Shown: positions 22,881 to 35,834, counted from the stretch's first letter. The stretch is 64,000 nucleotides of DNA from Megaustenia siamemsis (GCA_032433765.1 JAVIAB010000101.1:62078092-62142091); one strand, 5' to 3'. Program-made: numbers and translations. The notes: a model not told the origin generated them from the sequence alone.

Positions 22881-23637
22881 TTTTCAACATTCTAACTTTT
22901 CCACCCTATCTATGTCTGTCTGATAACAGTTACCGATGCTACAATTTGTTATTATAAAGTAATTCTGCTTCCAGTCATAAAAAATTGGCAATGCTAGGTC
23001 TAGTTTGTTTAATTCCTCAAGATTGAGATCGAGTAAGAACATCTGTAGAGTTTCCCTGCTACAGGTCTTCATGTTCACGTTAAGCTTAATCTCACTTGGA
23101 ACTCGAGTCGTCGCCATCGATAGCTCTGAGACTGCCAGCAGAGGCAGTTTTCCCGAAAACATCCCAATAAATGTGACGTTTCGAGGTATACGAACTATCG
23201 ACGGATGACCTCATTTTACTCACACCTGCCACCGCTTGTAATTCTGAAAACGTCACAACTATTGGTTAGTCCCGACTGAGTGGGCAGGCTCCGAGATGTC
23301 GGTGGGGACGATCGAGCAGTGATTATCACCTGCAGAAGTTGACCTTGTTCTCTATCGACAACTTCTATTTTGGCGCTGCTTTAAATGTCTACATGGGATT
23401 GTTTTGTGGTAACCGTTACATGGTGTCTGTGTGGTGCTACATCGGTGATGAAGACATTCAAACAGGTAAATCAGACACAACATCGCCAAGTATTTGAGCT
23501 AATAAAACACACAGCGGCATCATGATGCATTTGAGTAAGTTTGACATACAATACTATCGAGACGTGGCTGAGTAAGCTGGACACTATCAATTCATGTTGT
23601 GGTTATGAAAATCAGAGGGAAGAAAATAATGCCGCTA
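22881..23637. other. Unassigned stretch
   Basis: Short ORFs on both strands (22884-23162 minus, 23005-23208 plus) overlap one another in antisense and resemble nothing I know. No repeat recognised. Confidence 0.4.
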
Positions 23638-23830
23638 CAGTAAGGATAGGTAAAAGTTACGGTAAAGCACGAGACTTCAATCAGCATCTTAGCATGCGAG
23701 CTTTAACCCATATGTGCTCGACCGCCTATCCATAGGTGTTCGGAGACTTCTGGATAGCGTCGCTTCAAGCATCGAAACTCACGTTGCAGTGTCTCTTTCC
23801 TCTCCTCCCCAGAGTACTACTATCCTAGTA
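23638..23830 (-). mobile_element. SINE-1 copy 2, diverged
   Basis: Parallels 1203-1362: AAAGCACGAGACTTCAATC, then CTTAGCATGCGAG, then CCCATATGTGCTCGACCGCC, then the hairpin remnant CCTATCCA (23725-23732) with TGGATAG (23751-23757) and GCGTCGCTTCAAGCATC. The stem is partly kept although the loop side has diverged. Sequence to about 23960 may belong to it, but I could not define the end or a target-site duplication. Confidence 0.65.
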
Positions 23831-23960
23831 CCCATTTCTGCCAGCGGTTGGGTCGACTGCGTGGGTATTATCCACGGATACAGCTCACCCTGCTTCCAGC
23901 GGGAATCAAAAACGGATTCGTCGGTACCTGGGTCGGTGGTTTTTTCCAACTAGGCTGTCG

Positions 23961-24790
23961 AGGCTCCCTTGTAGAAAGGGAAAAACGAACAACTGCAGTT
24001 GTGACTCAACTACATTAGTGATTAAATGCCCCAATATACGGGAGAAGAAAACATTTGAATAATGTTGGGAATAGTGATAATATCTTAACATTAAAATAAC
24101 TGTGTGTGGATTACAAATCTGTTGTCTATGGTAATCGTGACAAGTGGTCATGTCTGTTGACCGGATGTTCAGTATTCATTCCCATAAATCATTAGCTTTA
24201 CAATATATTTTTCTCGAGTGTTGTAATCATACTCAATCCTTTGAAATGATTCGCCCACCACATGCGGCTGTTTTTGTTTTTTGTTTTTTTTTTGTACAAA
24301 AAATAGTAATATGTGGTTACTTTGTTGCGTTTATCTCCCTTGATTTCTTGGGTAGTAAGATCAGGGCTAAAGTCAAACAAAAGCAAATCGATACATACAG
24401 ATGCGAAGCTCATGTACAGATGATTATTAAGATGAAAATAAAAAAAAAAACATTACAAGTACGTTTAGAGCCTAACGACATGTACGTAAGATCAGGAAGT
24501 CTACGCCTCTCGATTAACGGCAAGAAAAGGAGGTCCCGTGTTCACGTTCGCACGTTAAAGAACAATTGAAAAGAGCAGGTTATAAATTAAGTGGCTGAGT
24601 TGGCAAAGTTATCAGCAGAAATCTACCCAACCGTGGATCCCTGACCGTGCTACGGAGTTCGTGCACATGGGCTAGGATTTTATGTTTGACTTTCTTGATT
24701 ATCTCAAGCGAAAGGAGTACCACTGGATTCGTCCGGTGTGCAATGATGATGGTCCCATAGTGAAATCATAAACTGAAATAATTATGTTAT
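23961..24790. other. Mostly unassigned; possible SINE and LINE-G scraps
   Basis: The 141-aa ORF at 24144-24569 has no recognisable domain. Near 24530-24570 GAGGTCCCGTG and CACGTTAAAGAACA resemble a block common in marine invertebrate short repeats. Near 24690-24770 a frame reads WIRPVCNDDGP, similar to the LINE-G end near 39815 (ECNDDDP). Both are weak. Confidence 0.3.
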
Positions 24791-24796
24791 GCTGGA

Positions 24797-25404
24797 GGTT
24801 AAAACTAATCATGTTGATAAATATATGTACTTGAAGTGCCATATTTAAAACTAATCATGTTGATAAATATATGTACTTGAAGTGTCATATTTAAAACTAA
24901 TCATGTTGATACATATATGTACTTGAAGTGCCATATTTAAAAATAATCATGATTATAAATATGTGTGCTTGAAGTGCCATATTTAAAACTAATCATGTTG
25001 ATAAATATATGTACTTGAAGTGCCACATTTAAAACTAATCATGTTGACAAATATGTGTACTTAAAGTGTCATATTTAAACTAATCATGTTGATAAATATA
25101 TGTGCTTGAGGTGCCATATTTAAACCTAATTATGTTGATAAATATATGTACTTGAAGTGCCATATTTAAAACTTATAATGTTAATAAATATATGTACTTG
25201 AAGTGCCATATTTAAAACTAATCATGTTGATAAATATATGTACTTGAAGTGCCATATTTAAAACTAATAATGTTAATAATATATGTACTTGAAGTTCCAT
25301 ATTTAAAACTAATCATTTGAATAAATATATGTGCTTGAAGTGCCATATTTAAAACAATCATGTTGATAAATATATGTGCTTGAAGTGCCATATTTAAAAC
25401 TAAT
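24797..25404. repeat. 46-bp minisatellite, ~13 copies
   Basis: Units of AAAACTAATCATGTTGATAA followed by ATATATGTACTTGAAGTGCC and ATATTT. Not related to the other 46-bp array at 20090. Confidence 0.95.
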
Positions 25405-25790
25405 CCATATTGTTTGTCTTAGATTGTTAATGTAATGAACAAGACACTGGAAGTAAGTAACATGACCCAGAATTGACTTAAAAATAAGAATACCATAGCT
25501 TCATATAAGTTATAAACAACGTGTTTAGTTTCGAAAGTTACCAATGTCAATAAAGTGCCATTTGTACATCTGTTCAAGACGTATACTGGAGGAAGTGATT
25601 AACCGATTGTTGAAGTTCTAAAAACAAACAATTAATATTGTCTGTTGGCTATGTCTGACTGAGAAAACACATCTCAGCGGGATGATAGTTACAGGTCAAG
25701 ACAACATAAGAAAGTAGATATTCCAGAAAAAGTCACTCCGCTAAAACAACATTGTTTCCGTTGTTATTGAGAGTCAGTATTAAATGAACC
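25405..25790. other. Unassigned stretch
   Basis: No feature recognised before the (TA)n run. Confidence 0.45.
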
Positions 25791-25793
25791 AAT

Positions 25794-25796
<3 letters not shown>

Positions 25797-25840
<44 letters not shown>

Positions 25841-25866
25841 TATAAATATATATATATATATACATA
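25797..25866. repeat. (TA)n microsatellite
   Basis: Nearly pure TA run of about 65 bp with a few interruptions. Confidence 0.97.
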
Positions 25867-25984
25867 TTTTTTTTCAATTATATCGATTATTGTAGGATTA
25901 ATGGAGTGTGCAGGGGATTTATTTCTTTTTTGTGTGTCTTTTTCAACGGAAAGCGTCTGTATGTTTTTTTTTACGGTTCTTGAG

Positions 25985-26765
25985 CCCATAGTTCAGTTCA
26001 TAATTCAGTCCATAGTTCAGTTCATAATTCAGTCCATAGTTCAGTTTCATAGTTCAGTCCATAGTTCAGTTCATAGTTCATCTCATAGTTCAGTTCATAG
26101 TTCAGTTCATAGTTCAGTTCATAGTTTTAGTATATTGTTATGCCATAGTTCAGCCTATAGTTTGATCCATAGTTCAACCAATAGTTCAGCCTATAGTTCA
26201 GCTTATAGTTCAGCCTATAGTTCAATCCATAGTTCAGCCTATAGTTTGATCCATAGTTTCAGCCTATAGTTCGATCTATAGTTCAATCAAAGTTCAAGCT
26301 ATAGTTCAATCTATAGTTCAGTATATAGATCAATCCATAGTTCAGCCTATAGTTCAATCAAAAGTTCAGCCTATAGTTCAATCAAAAGTTCAGCCTATAG
26401 TTCGATCTATAGTTCAGCCTATATTTCGATCTATAGTTGAGCCTATAGTTCAATCAAAAGTTCAGCCTATAGTTGATCCATAGTTCAGCCAATAGTTCAG
26501 CCTATAGTTCAGCCTATAGTTAGATCCATAGTTCAGCCTATAGTTTGATCCATAGTTCAGCCTATTGTTTGATCTATAGTTCAGTCTATAGATCAATCTA
26601 TAGTTCAGTCTATAGATCAATCCATAGTTCAGTCTATAGTTCAATCCAATTTCAGCCTATAGTTCAATGAAAAGTTCAGCCTATAGTTCGATCTATAGTT
26701 CAGTCTATAGTTCGATCTATAGTTCAGTCTATAGTCTAGCCCATAGTTCAACACATAATTCAGCT
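25985..26765. repeat. ~12-bp minisatellite, >60 copies
   Basis: Short units CATAGTTCAGTT and TATAGTTCAGCC alternate with CAATCC, GATCTA or CAATCAA spacers, giving a 24-26-bp super-unit. Left third CATAG-rich, right part TATAG-rich. The ORFs over it (IHSSVHSS, YSSAYSS patterns) are repeat artefacts. Confidence 0.94.
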
Positions 26766-27835
26766 CTTTCTTTCATATATTGTTTATTTTCATCTTCCCT
26801 ATTGTTGACAACGCTGTGTTCACGTGCAGGTCTGGCGATGAACGTCTTTTCTCTAGTCAAATCAGATAAATAAACAAATGCACTTTGTCTTTGACAGACC
26901 TTGACGCACAGTCTTGGTGGCTTCCTTTCTCTTCACTGTAACTTAATGTAGGTTGCCACCACTTTATATTTAAACCATAGAAGCTTTTGTTTTTGAAAAC
27001 AATTAGTCTCATTACGAGAGGTTTCGTGGATGTCCAGCTATCAACTTAGTTATGCTACGGCACAAGTATTGAACCTTCTACGTTATGTGTGTGCTTTGTA
27101 TTCTGTTATGCTGTTCTACTTTTTACCGGCAGGTGTCGCTAGCTTATATCATTTATGTGTTTTCTATCAAGGACACTTTTTATGACATGGTACATAGTGA
27201 TATTGTATTGTTTTTTATGTCCCAAATGTTCACAGTCCATCTTCTTCTTGGTCTACCTCTATATCTTGGTTGTTCCATTGTGTTGTTATTAGCTCTTGAT
27301 GCTGGTAGTGCATGTGCATGTGCAGTAGTAGTAGATGCGTAATGTGTGTTTGATACATGTCTTTTTTAATTCCCAAATAATTGTAAGTCTGTGAAAGAGA
27401 CGTGATGTTAACGTAACTCGGGAAATATGTTTAGTTGTGTTTTCATCCACTGCTAGATGGCATTACATGTAGACAATCTGCTTCAATATTGTTAAGCGCG
27501 GCCGATCTCACTTCATTAAGTAAGCAGTGACAAGCTGATGGATGGAAAGATGAGATTTATTCAAGTAAATATCATAGATAACGAATCTATAAGGTGATCA
27601 TACATTAGGACTTTTAGATGGGAAGAGATTTTAACTTTGATGAAGTTGTTTCGAGTTTTTAGGGAAATCTGTGATTATTATAAAAACTAGGATTAGTAGT
27701 ATTGAGGTTTCATGGAAGAAAAAATGTGTTTCTAATTATCCACATAAATTATCTTAAAGCGTATGTGCTTGTATGTTAGCGAAATACGAAGTGTGATTTT
27801 CGTACTTGAGGAATGTCCTAGCTCAGTAATTGCTT
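26766..27835. other. Long stretch without recognised features
   Basis: About 1.07 kb. The 85-aa ORF at 27085-27342 is hydrophobic and cysteine-rich with no known match. No element ends seen. Confidence 0.4.
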
Positions 27836-27837
27836 TC

Positions 27838-28500
27838 ATCATCATCAGGTACCATGCCTGCTGGCGTAGGTGATCATGTCTATCCACAACTGTCGATCTC
27901 GACAGTGGTTTTTATCATTTCTTTTATTGACCTACTGCCAATCCATTCTCTTGAGCTGCCTTGTATCTTTTCTCTTTGCTTCCCTCTATCTCTTTGTCCC
28001 TCAATTTTCCCAGTTGTCAAATTATATTCCACCTGTCTTCTTTCTCATTACTTAGTCTAAAATAATGATGCATTTTTCTTTCATAATAATATAAATTGGC
28101 TCTCTTTTAGCTTTGGCCGCTTTCAGAATAAAAAAAAAAAAACTGGCTTAGTTGTCCATGGTATTCTCGATATTCCTCTGTAAAATCCAATTCCTAGAGC
28201 CTCTAGTAATGTTCTTGTCTATTGTCCTATTGCCCATGATTCACATCCATATTTTAAGACTGACTCTACATAGCATTTAAGAAAACCTTTTCTTGTTTCT
28301 CTTGTCAAAAATGGATTGCACAGTATCACACTCAATTTTTTTTTAATCTGCTTTTTACCTGAACATTCTGCATCTCACATCCGTTGTGCATTTACCATCT
28401 TATATCAACATTGTTCCCATATATTTAAATTAATTTTCTTGTTTTAATATTGTTCCACTTGTTGTTATTGTGTATTGAATGATGTTTTTTTTTTTAACTT
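27838..28500 (-). pseudogene. LINE-B 3' fragment, reverse
   Basis: Starts at CATCATCAGGTACCATGCC (3' end, reverse). Homology runs through the RS-T-EMIN, GHVM and WTAKK blocks and continues past the C-terminus into the NGFKYLG and TKVMVT region near 28390-28490, so it is longer than most truncated copies. Disrupted by A-runs and indels. Confidence 0.82.
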
Positions 28501-29164
28501 GCTTTAAGCCACAATAAACGATTTCATAAAGAGTTGAAATACTCATAGACGGTCATTGCAATTATTGCCCTGCAATGCGATATTTTTTTATGAAAGAACG
28601 TCCTTTGAATTTGTAAAGGTAACCTGAGAGTTGCTAAATGAACATTTGAACGTAAACAAGTGACACAAGATGATCTCATTAAGTGTATCAAATATAATGT
28701 ATTTCTCTTCCACAGCTCGCAAAGGAAAGAACTACTAATTTAGTCAACGTGAGTATGATTTATTGTTCGTAATATATTAGTCGAAGTCAATGGAAAACAG
28801 CTTGAAGAATTGTGGACACAATGGTGGAGATAAAGTGATTGCCTGCCGGGTGATTTTTGCAAAGATTCATTTCTGTGGAATAGCTAAGGAGTGTGATTCT
28901 ACCAACACGTTGGTCATGCAATTATGCAAATTTTAGCACAATACATATTTTTTATGCATTTGTGTATCTCGTGTTTTACCTTATATTGGAGCGCGCTATT
29001 TTCTTTCATTCATTCTTACTTTCTTTATGTATGTTTGTATTTTCTTCTTTCCTTCTTTCTTCCTTTAATTGTTTATGTTTTTTTTCCTCTCTCTTTTGTT
29101 TCTGAATTTTCTTTTTATATTGATTGTCCTTTCTTTTTTTTCTTTTTCATGAATTCATTCATTC
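28501..29164. other. Unassigned, partly pyrimidine-rich
   Basis: 28980-29160 is T/C-rich on the plus strand, so its hydrophobic ORFs are compositional artefacts. Nothing else seen. Confidence 0.45.
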
Positions 29165-29375
29165 ATTGAAAGATCAAAACACAACACAACGGGCTTCAAC
29201 AAACGTTGTGAGAACACCAGTCCCAAGGGTCGACGAACGAAAAAGATGGTTCGATGGAATATTAGAAGCACAAGAAAATGAAACAGCAGCAGAGGTGAAC
29301 AGAAGAGCAAACGACCGCAAATTATATCACCCCTCGACGCTGAACGGCAAATGAGGAAGGAAAGAAGAATTCATT
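29165..29375 (+). pseudogene. LINE-A 3' end, short 5'-truncated copy
   Basis: One clean frame reads RVDERKRWFDGILEAQ, then AEVNRRANDRKLYHP and STLNGK, the best-preserved LINE-A C-terminus here. DNA ends CTGAACGGCAAATGAGGAAG. The opening methionine ORF merely extends into T-rich flank. Confidence 0.78.
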
Positions 29376-29509
29376 CATTCTAAGTTTCTTTATTCCTTCT
29401 CAGTCTCTTAATCTCATTTACTTTACTTCGTTGTCCCTTTCTTTCTCTCCCGCGCAAATGTATTATTTATAACTGTATTATTAATCTTTTTTCTTGTCTG
29501 GCGTCGAAA

Positions 29510-30475
29510 ATGAAAGGAGAAACACTTCTTCCATTTATTGTGAGTGATTGGAATATATCAAGAGAAACACTCCTTCCATTTATTGTGAGTGCTTGGAATA
29601 TGTCAAGAGAAACACTCCTTCCATTTATTGTGAGTGCTTGGAATATGTCAAGAGAAACACTACTTCCATTTATTGTGAGTGCGTGGAATATGTCAGGGGA
29701 AACACTCCTTCCATTTATTGTGAGTGCTTGGAATATGTCAGGAGAAACACTCCTTCCATTTAATGTGTATGCTTGGAATATGTCAGGAGAAACACTCCTT
29801 ACATTTATTGTGAGTGCTTGGATTATGTCAGGAGAAACACTCCTTCCATTTTTTGTGAGTGCTTGGATTATGTCAGGAGAAACACTCCTTCCATTTAATG
29901 TGTATGCTTGGAATATGTCAGGAGAAACACTCCTTACATTTATTGTGAGTGCTTGGAATATGTCAGGAGAAACACTCCTTCTTCCATTGTTTTGAAGTGC
30001 TTGTAATATGTCAGGAGAAACACTCCTTCCATTTATTGTGTATGCTTGGAATATGTCAGGAGAAACACTCCTTCCATTTATTGTGAGTGCTTGGAATATG
30101 TCAGGAGAAACACTCCTTCCATTTTTTAAGTGCTTTGAATATGTCAGGAGAAACACTCCTTCAATTTATTGTGAGTGCTTGGAATATGTCAGGAGAAACA
30201 CTCCTTCCATTTTTTTAAGTTCTTGGAATATGTCAGGAGAAACACTCCTTCCATTTATTGTGTATGCTTGGAATATGTCAGAAGAAACACTCCTTCCATT
30301 TTTGTGAGTGCTTGGAATATGTCAGAAGAAACACTCCTTCCATTTATTGTGAGTGCTTGGAATATGTCAGAAGAAACACTCCTTCCATTTATTGTGAGTG
30401 CTTGGAATATGTCAGGAGAAACACTCCTTCCATTTATTGTGACTGCTTGGAATCTGTCAGGAGAAACATTCTCTT
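29510..30475. repeat. 45-bp minisatellite, ~21 copies
   Basis: Units of GAATATGTCAGGAGAAACAC followed by TCCTTCCATTTATTGTGAGT and GCTTG. Divisible by three, so ORFs open on both strands (229 aa minus, 161 aa plus). Units with AATGTGTATGC recur in a partly regular pattern, suggesting block duplication. Confidence 0.95.
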
Positions 30476-30780
30476 CATTAGATGCCCGGTCTTTAAGAGG
30501 AGATGAGAAACTGTTGATTCATGTTTTGAGTGCTTGTAATATGAAAGGAGAAACATTCTCTTCATTAAATGTCTGGTCTTTGAGAGGAGATGAGAAACTC
30601 ATGATTCATTTTCTGAGTGCTTGTAATATGAGAGGAGAAACATTTTCTTCAATTACAGAGTGCTTGCAATATGAAAGGAGCAACATTCTCTATTTATCTC
30701 TATTTATTGTGAGTACTTGGAATATGTCTGGAGAAACGTGCAGTGCATTTAATGCCCGGTATGCTTTGGAATATTCTCGT
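30476..30780. repeat. Longer derived units beside the 45-bp array
   Basis: Three or four diverged units of roughly 87 bp: each keeps GAGTGCTTGTAATATGA and GGAGAAACATTCTCTTCA from the 45-bp unit and adds a GTCTTTGAGAGGAGATGAG segment. This looks like an older or parallel repeat from which the 45-bp unit was derived, or the reverse. Confidence 0.75.
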
Positions 30781-31051
30781 TTTACGGAAATGAAGACAGA
30801 GACCGTGTCATTATTCCTTCTTACAGATACCAATTTGTAAATATCATCTACACACGTTATACGTTCTTTTTCTGCCACATCGTTTCTTTTTACAAACACC
30901 GCAATTTGCACTTAACCTAACCAAATCTGTGTATTCTATTTAGCGCATCGTATTTTTAATTATTTTTGAGGCTTTTGAGTGTTATCTTTATTGAGTTATT
31001 ACAATTGTTTTAGCATAAATTTGGCATTAGTCTTGTTTGGTTTATCAAAAC

Positions 31052-31275
31052 GGGCAATCGTCTAACATCAAGTGGGCAATCGTCTAACATTAAGTGGGTA
31101 ATCGTCTAACATCAAGTGGGTAATCGTCTAACATCAAGTGGGTAATCGTCTAACATCAAGTGGGTAATCGTCTAACATCAAGTGGGTAATCGTCTAACAT
31201 CAAGTGGACAATCATCTAACATCAAGTGGGTAATCATCTAGCATCAAATAGGCAATCATCTAACATCACGGGGGC
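31052..31275. repeat. 22-bp minisatellite, ~10 copies
   Basis: GTGGGTAATCGTCTAACATC followed by AA, head to tail with no spacers. This is not a CRISPR: there is no variable spacer between units. Confidence 0.95.
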
Positions 31276-31289
31276 AATCGTCAATACTC

Positions 31290-31861
31290 TAAAATCAAAA
31301 GTAACTTTGAACCATTTGATGTTAGAGTTTCAACAACATCATGTAACGATTTAAATTAAACCTGAGATGCACCACTGCATATAAACTAACATTACATTTG
31401 TAAACACAAATTTCATGACTTGTAGTTCGAACGGAACTGTTTGGTAATTAGGATAGTTGATCATGTTGATTGAACATATGTCTGCATATGGGTAATGTTA
31501 TCATCTAATGGAAACAATTATGCGATCTTAGATAAAGCCCCCGGTAACAACAGAAGTCAATGTAAGTTGTGTGCCCCTTAAATGTCATCATGATACTATA
31601 AGAAATAATAGGTTTTAGTCTTTTGTTGGGACTGGAGTCCTTGCAGTCATACCATGTTCACATATCCTAAATCATAAGCTGCAATTCGCAATTTGATTTC
31701 AATTTTGTATGGACCAATATCAGTAGCTCTTTCAGCTATTTTGCGTTACACATTGATCTCCTTTTCCTGGAACTTCGCTGTAAATGTTTCTTAGAAAATC
31801 ATGTGGAAAGTGCATGTCCGTACTATTTTAATTTTCGCTTTTCGTAATAATTTTTACTCAG
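31290..31861. other. Unassigned stretch
   Basis: No ORF, repeat or RNA gene recognised. Confidence 0.45.
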
Positions 31862-32205
31862 ATGAAATGTGATAGACGAATGACAGGAAACAGCCTCAGA
31901 GACATGATCAGAAATGAAGAACTGACAAAGAGAGCTAGGAATAACCCCCGAAATATAATACATCAAGAGAGAACAGATACAATGGTTTGGCCACGTGACA
32001 AGGTAGAAAGTTCAAAACACAACACAAACTGTCTTCAGTAAACGTTGCGAGAACACCAGATCCTAAGGCCGACCACGAAAAAAATGGATTGACAAATATT
32101 ATAAACACTAGAAACATAACATCAGTAGAGACGAAGAAAAGAGCAAATGACCACAAGTATATTTCCCCTCGACGCTGACAGGCAAATGAGTAAGGAAGCA
32201 GTCCT
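31862..32205 (+). pseudogene. LINE-A 3' fragment
   Basis: Frames read RRMTGNSLRDMIRNEELTKR, then a WFGHVTR-equivalent block (TGGTTTGGCCACGTGACAAG), then the TCGACGCTGACAGGCAAATG end. Indels break the frame. It extends further 5' than the copy at 29165. Confidence 0.78.
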
Positions 32206-33490
32206 ACTGTCGTTGACAATAACCGTTAAATTGTCGCGTTGATTGTTGGATTGTTAATATATTGAATACCACTTAATGAGTGAAATAATGTATAATCCTA
32301 ATTGTTATGTTTTCACTCATTTGAATGTTGAAAACAAGGTTAAATAATAATACAGGAACTATACATTTCCTGTTGGACCTCCATAGCAATAAAGCAGGAC
32401 ATAGGAACAGTGACGAATACATTGTGAATAAAATATGCAAATTTAAAGAATATGTAGCTTCAAATATTCTGATCAACACTTGTGTTTGACACTTCATGTG
32501 ATGACTCAGGACAACTTCTACATCGAGCACAACAGTTTATCCACGCAGTTCTTTAGTTAGTTACATTTTACAACTCATCTCGAGTAATGTCTTCATTGTG
32601 TATTAAAGTCGCTCATTACAGTTGATGTTGGTTATGTCTGCCTAAACGATGTCGTAAGTGGAAATTATGCATACGTGTCTAAGGCTACTGCCATTATTAT
32701 GACACTCCACATCTATCTTTCGTTCGCCTGAAGTAATGTCTATATCTGCAATGTCGTTTCCTGTATACATTGTAATGTCTTGAAATTCACACTTCACATA
32801 ATCGGTACTTAAATCCACATAACTCTTTTTCTATCAAACAATTAAAACAAGTATAATATATTGATATCCTCACGTGTAATAAAACCATCTCACTTGAAGT
32901 CTATATTCCCCTAGGAGTGAGAACCACCAGTGCTCTAAAAAATATTTGTATTTCGATGATTTCCTCCAAGGGAGCCTGCTCATACCATGAATGATCTTCT
33001 TTTTTCATTATTTAACCAATTCAGTTATTCAGCGTCTAAGGATTGTCGCAATAAACGTCATCTATCTAATCGACAACATAAATCTTAACTAATTACTGCA
33101 AGGCAAATACATGCAACCGATAACATATAAAGGTGGGTCTGATTAAAAAAGGATACGAAAGCACTAGATCCAGAATCCCATTACAAACGATGAAATGGCA
33201 CCAAGCGCTAGAAATCGTTGTTGATCAGGACACAAGGTCTGGCAGGTCTTAGTAATCCAGGAGGTTCTGTAGCGTCATCCCTAACACGAGGACACAGTCA
33301 TCTACATTGATTATTCAGTTACAACGGGCGTGCAATGTAGAGACTTTTGTTGTGTATACCAATAGGACAAAAATGGTACTTGACAGAAAGGTTAGTGAGC
33401 ACTTGGTTTCAAGGGGTAAACAACACGATTAAAGAGTTAAAAATAATAGAGGTTATTGAAAAGAAATACAGACTATAAAGACAGTAACAG
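32206..33490. other. Long stretch without recognised features
   Basis: About 1.3 kb with only short ORFs, none with a domain I know. I see no element ends, tandem repeats or RNA genes, so this is one of the few places where unique host sequence may survive. Confidence 0.4.
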
Positions 33491-33499
33491 GGGCTTCTG

Positions 33500-34605
33500 G
33501 GCCTGGATTGATCTATCATTTGTGATATGTGGGCGCTTCTGGGCTTGTGATTGATCTATCCTTTGTGATATGTGGACGCTTCTGGGCTTGTGATTGATCT
33601 ATCCTTTGTGATATGTGGGTGCTTCTGGGCTTGTGATTGATTTATCCTTTGTGATATGTGGGTGCTTCTGGGCTTGTGATTGATCTATACTTTGTGATAT
33701 GTGGCGCTTCTGGGCTTGTGATTGATTTATCCTTTGTGATATGTGGGCGCTTCTGCGCTTGTGATTGATTTATCCTTTGTGATATGTGGGTGCTTCTGGG
33801 CTTGTGATTGATTTATCCTTTGTGATATGTGGGTGCTTCTGGCTTGTGATTGATTTATCATTTGTGATATGTGGGTGCTTCTGGGCTTGTGATTGATTTA
33901 TCCTTTGTGATATGTGGGCGCTTCTGGGCTTGTGATTGATTTATCCTTTGTGATATGTGAGCGCTTCTGCGCTTGTGATTGATTTATCCTTTGTGATATG
34001 TGGGCGCTTCTGGGCTTGTGATTGATTTATCCTTTGTGATATGTGGATGCTTCTGCGCTTGCGATTGATTTATCCTTTGTGATATGTGGGTGCTTCTGGG
34101 CTTGTGATTGATTTATCCTTTGTGATATGTGGGTGCTTCTGGGCTTGTGATTGATTTATCCTTTGTGATATGTGGGTGCTTCTGGGTTTGTGATTGATTT
34201 ATCCTTGTGATATGTGGGCGCTTCTGGGCTTGTGATTGATTTATCCTTTGTGATATGTGGGCGCTTCTGTGCTTGTGATTGATTTATCTTTGTGATATGT
34301 GGACGCTTCTGCGCTTGTGATTGATTTATCCTTTGTGATATGTGGGCGCTTCTGGGCTTGTGATTGTTTTATCCTTTGTGATATGTGGGTGCTTCTGGGC
34401 TTGTGATTGATCTATCCTTTGTGATATGTGGACGCTTCTGGGCTTGTGATTGATCTATCCTTTGTGATATGTGGACGCTTCTGGGCTTGTGATTGATTTA
34501 TCCTTTGTGATATGTGGACGCCTCTGGGCTTGTGATTGATTTATCCTTTGTGATATGTGGGCGCTTCTTGGCTTGTGATTGGTCTATTCTTCGTGATACG
34601 TGTCC
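33500..34605. repeat. 43-bp minisatellite, ~25 copies
   Basis: Units GCGCTTCTGGGCTTGTGATT, GATTTATCCTTTGTGATATG, TGG with G/A/T variants at the GCGC position and a few 1-bp deletions. Confidence 0.95.
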
Positions 34606-34721
34606 GCTAAGTAAGTAGCCTTGCTTCTTGTGGCTGGCTAATGTTGATGTTTTAACCATTGATAACAACAAGGAGCGATGTGTAATAAAACATAGTCATT
34701 CAAAAACATTGTTTTAAGGAT

Positions 34722-35275
34722 CATCATCAGGTACCATGCCTGCTGACGTAGGTATCATGTCTATCCACAACTTTCGATCTCGACAGTTATTTATCATTTA
34801 CGTTTTTGACCACTGTCAAGCCATTATTTCAAGCTCTCTGGTATCTTTTCTCTTTGCTTTCCTCGATATCTTCGTCCCTCGATTTTCCCAGTTGTTACTA
34901 TATATTCGAGCTCTTCTCTTCTCATTACATGGTCATACAATTATTATTGTTTCTTCCTAATATTGGAAATGCTCTCTTTTTGTATTGCCCTCTTTCAGAA
35001 CGTTTTCATTACTCTTTTTAACTGTCCATAGTATTCTCAACATTCTTCTGTAAAACCATCTTTCTACTGACTCTAGCAATTTTCTTGTCAGTTGTGTTAT
35101 TGTCCATGTTCCATTTCCATATGATAAGGCTGACTCTACATAACATTTAAGAGCGTTTTTCTTGTTTCTATTGTTAAAAATGGATTGCATAGTATCTTCC
35201 TAATTTTTTGGAAAGCTGCTTTTGCCTGTGCCATTCTGTATCTCAACATTTTTTTCACATCTTCCGTCTGAGATT
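34722..35275 (-). pseudogene. LINE-B 3' fragment, reverse
   Basis: 3' end CATCATCAGGTACCATGCC at the left. A minus-strand ORF (34957-35190) carries KCYVESALSYGNGTWTI, then WFYRRMLRILWTVKKSNENV, matching 16190-16320 of the long copy. 5' truncated at about 35275. Confidence 0.83.
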
Positions 35276-35554
35276 AAGAAAGTTCCCAAACGGTTTAAGG
35301 ATACTAGATAATTAGAATGTTAGTTAATTCATAACCAGATGTGACCTATTACTTCGTTTATTTCTTTATCACGAGATTGTTTTATAGTGTTACAATGTTA
35401 TGATAATGACCTAGATGGCATCAATGAACAGATTTGCCTTCATCTGTGTTCTATTGCTCTGCAAGAAGTGAAGTTGAATTGTGATATTGTCCAGCCAATG
35501 TTGTCGTTTTTAACAAATGTTTTTGCCATTTTAGATGAACATGATCCAGGAAAC

Positions 35555-35822
35555 AGAAATTGATAAATAGAAGAAAGTCCAGAAACATATATTGATAAGC
35601 AGAAGAGAGTCTAGAAACATATATTGATAACCAGAAGAGAGTCTAGAAACATATATTGATAAGCAGAAGAGAGTCTAGAAACGTATATTGATAAGCAGAA
35701 GAGAGTCCAGAAACATATAATGATAAGCAGAAGAGAGTCTAGAAACGTATATTGATAAGCAGAAGAGAGTCCAGAAACATATATTGATAAGCAGAAGAGA
35801 GTCCAGAAACATATATTGATAG
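35555..35822. repeat. 32-bp minisatellite, ~8 copies
   Basis: Units AAGAGAGTCTAGAAACATAT followed by ATTGATAAGCAG, with CATAT/CGTAT and TCTAG/TCCAG variants alternating. Confidence 0.95.
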
Positions 35823-35834
35823 GGGTATTTACTG

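Noticed and set aside
24144..24569. 141-aa ORF as a candidate gene
   Set aside because: No domain, poly-T-driven phenylalanine stretch, lysine runs from poly-A, and a possible short repeat at the end.
25901..26269. Serine/histidine-rich protein
   Set aside because: Artefact of the CATAGTTCAGTT repeat.
29467..30840. Repeat proteins on both strands
   Set aside because: A 45-bp minisatellite divisible by three; open on both strands at once.
31052..31275. CRISPR-like array
   Set aside because: 22-bp units are contiguous with no unique spacers, and the window is eukaryotic in character.
33500..34605. CRISPR-like array with 43-bp period
   Set aside because: The whole period is repeated; variation is scattered substitutions, not spacers.
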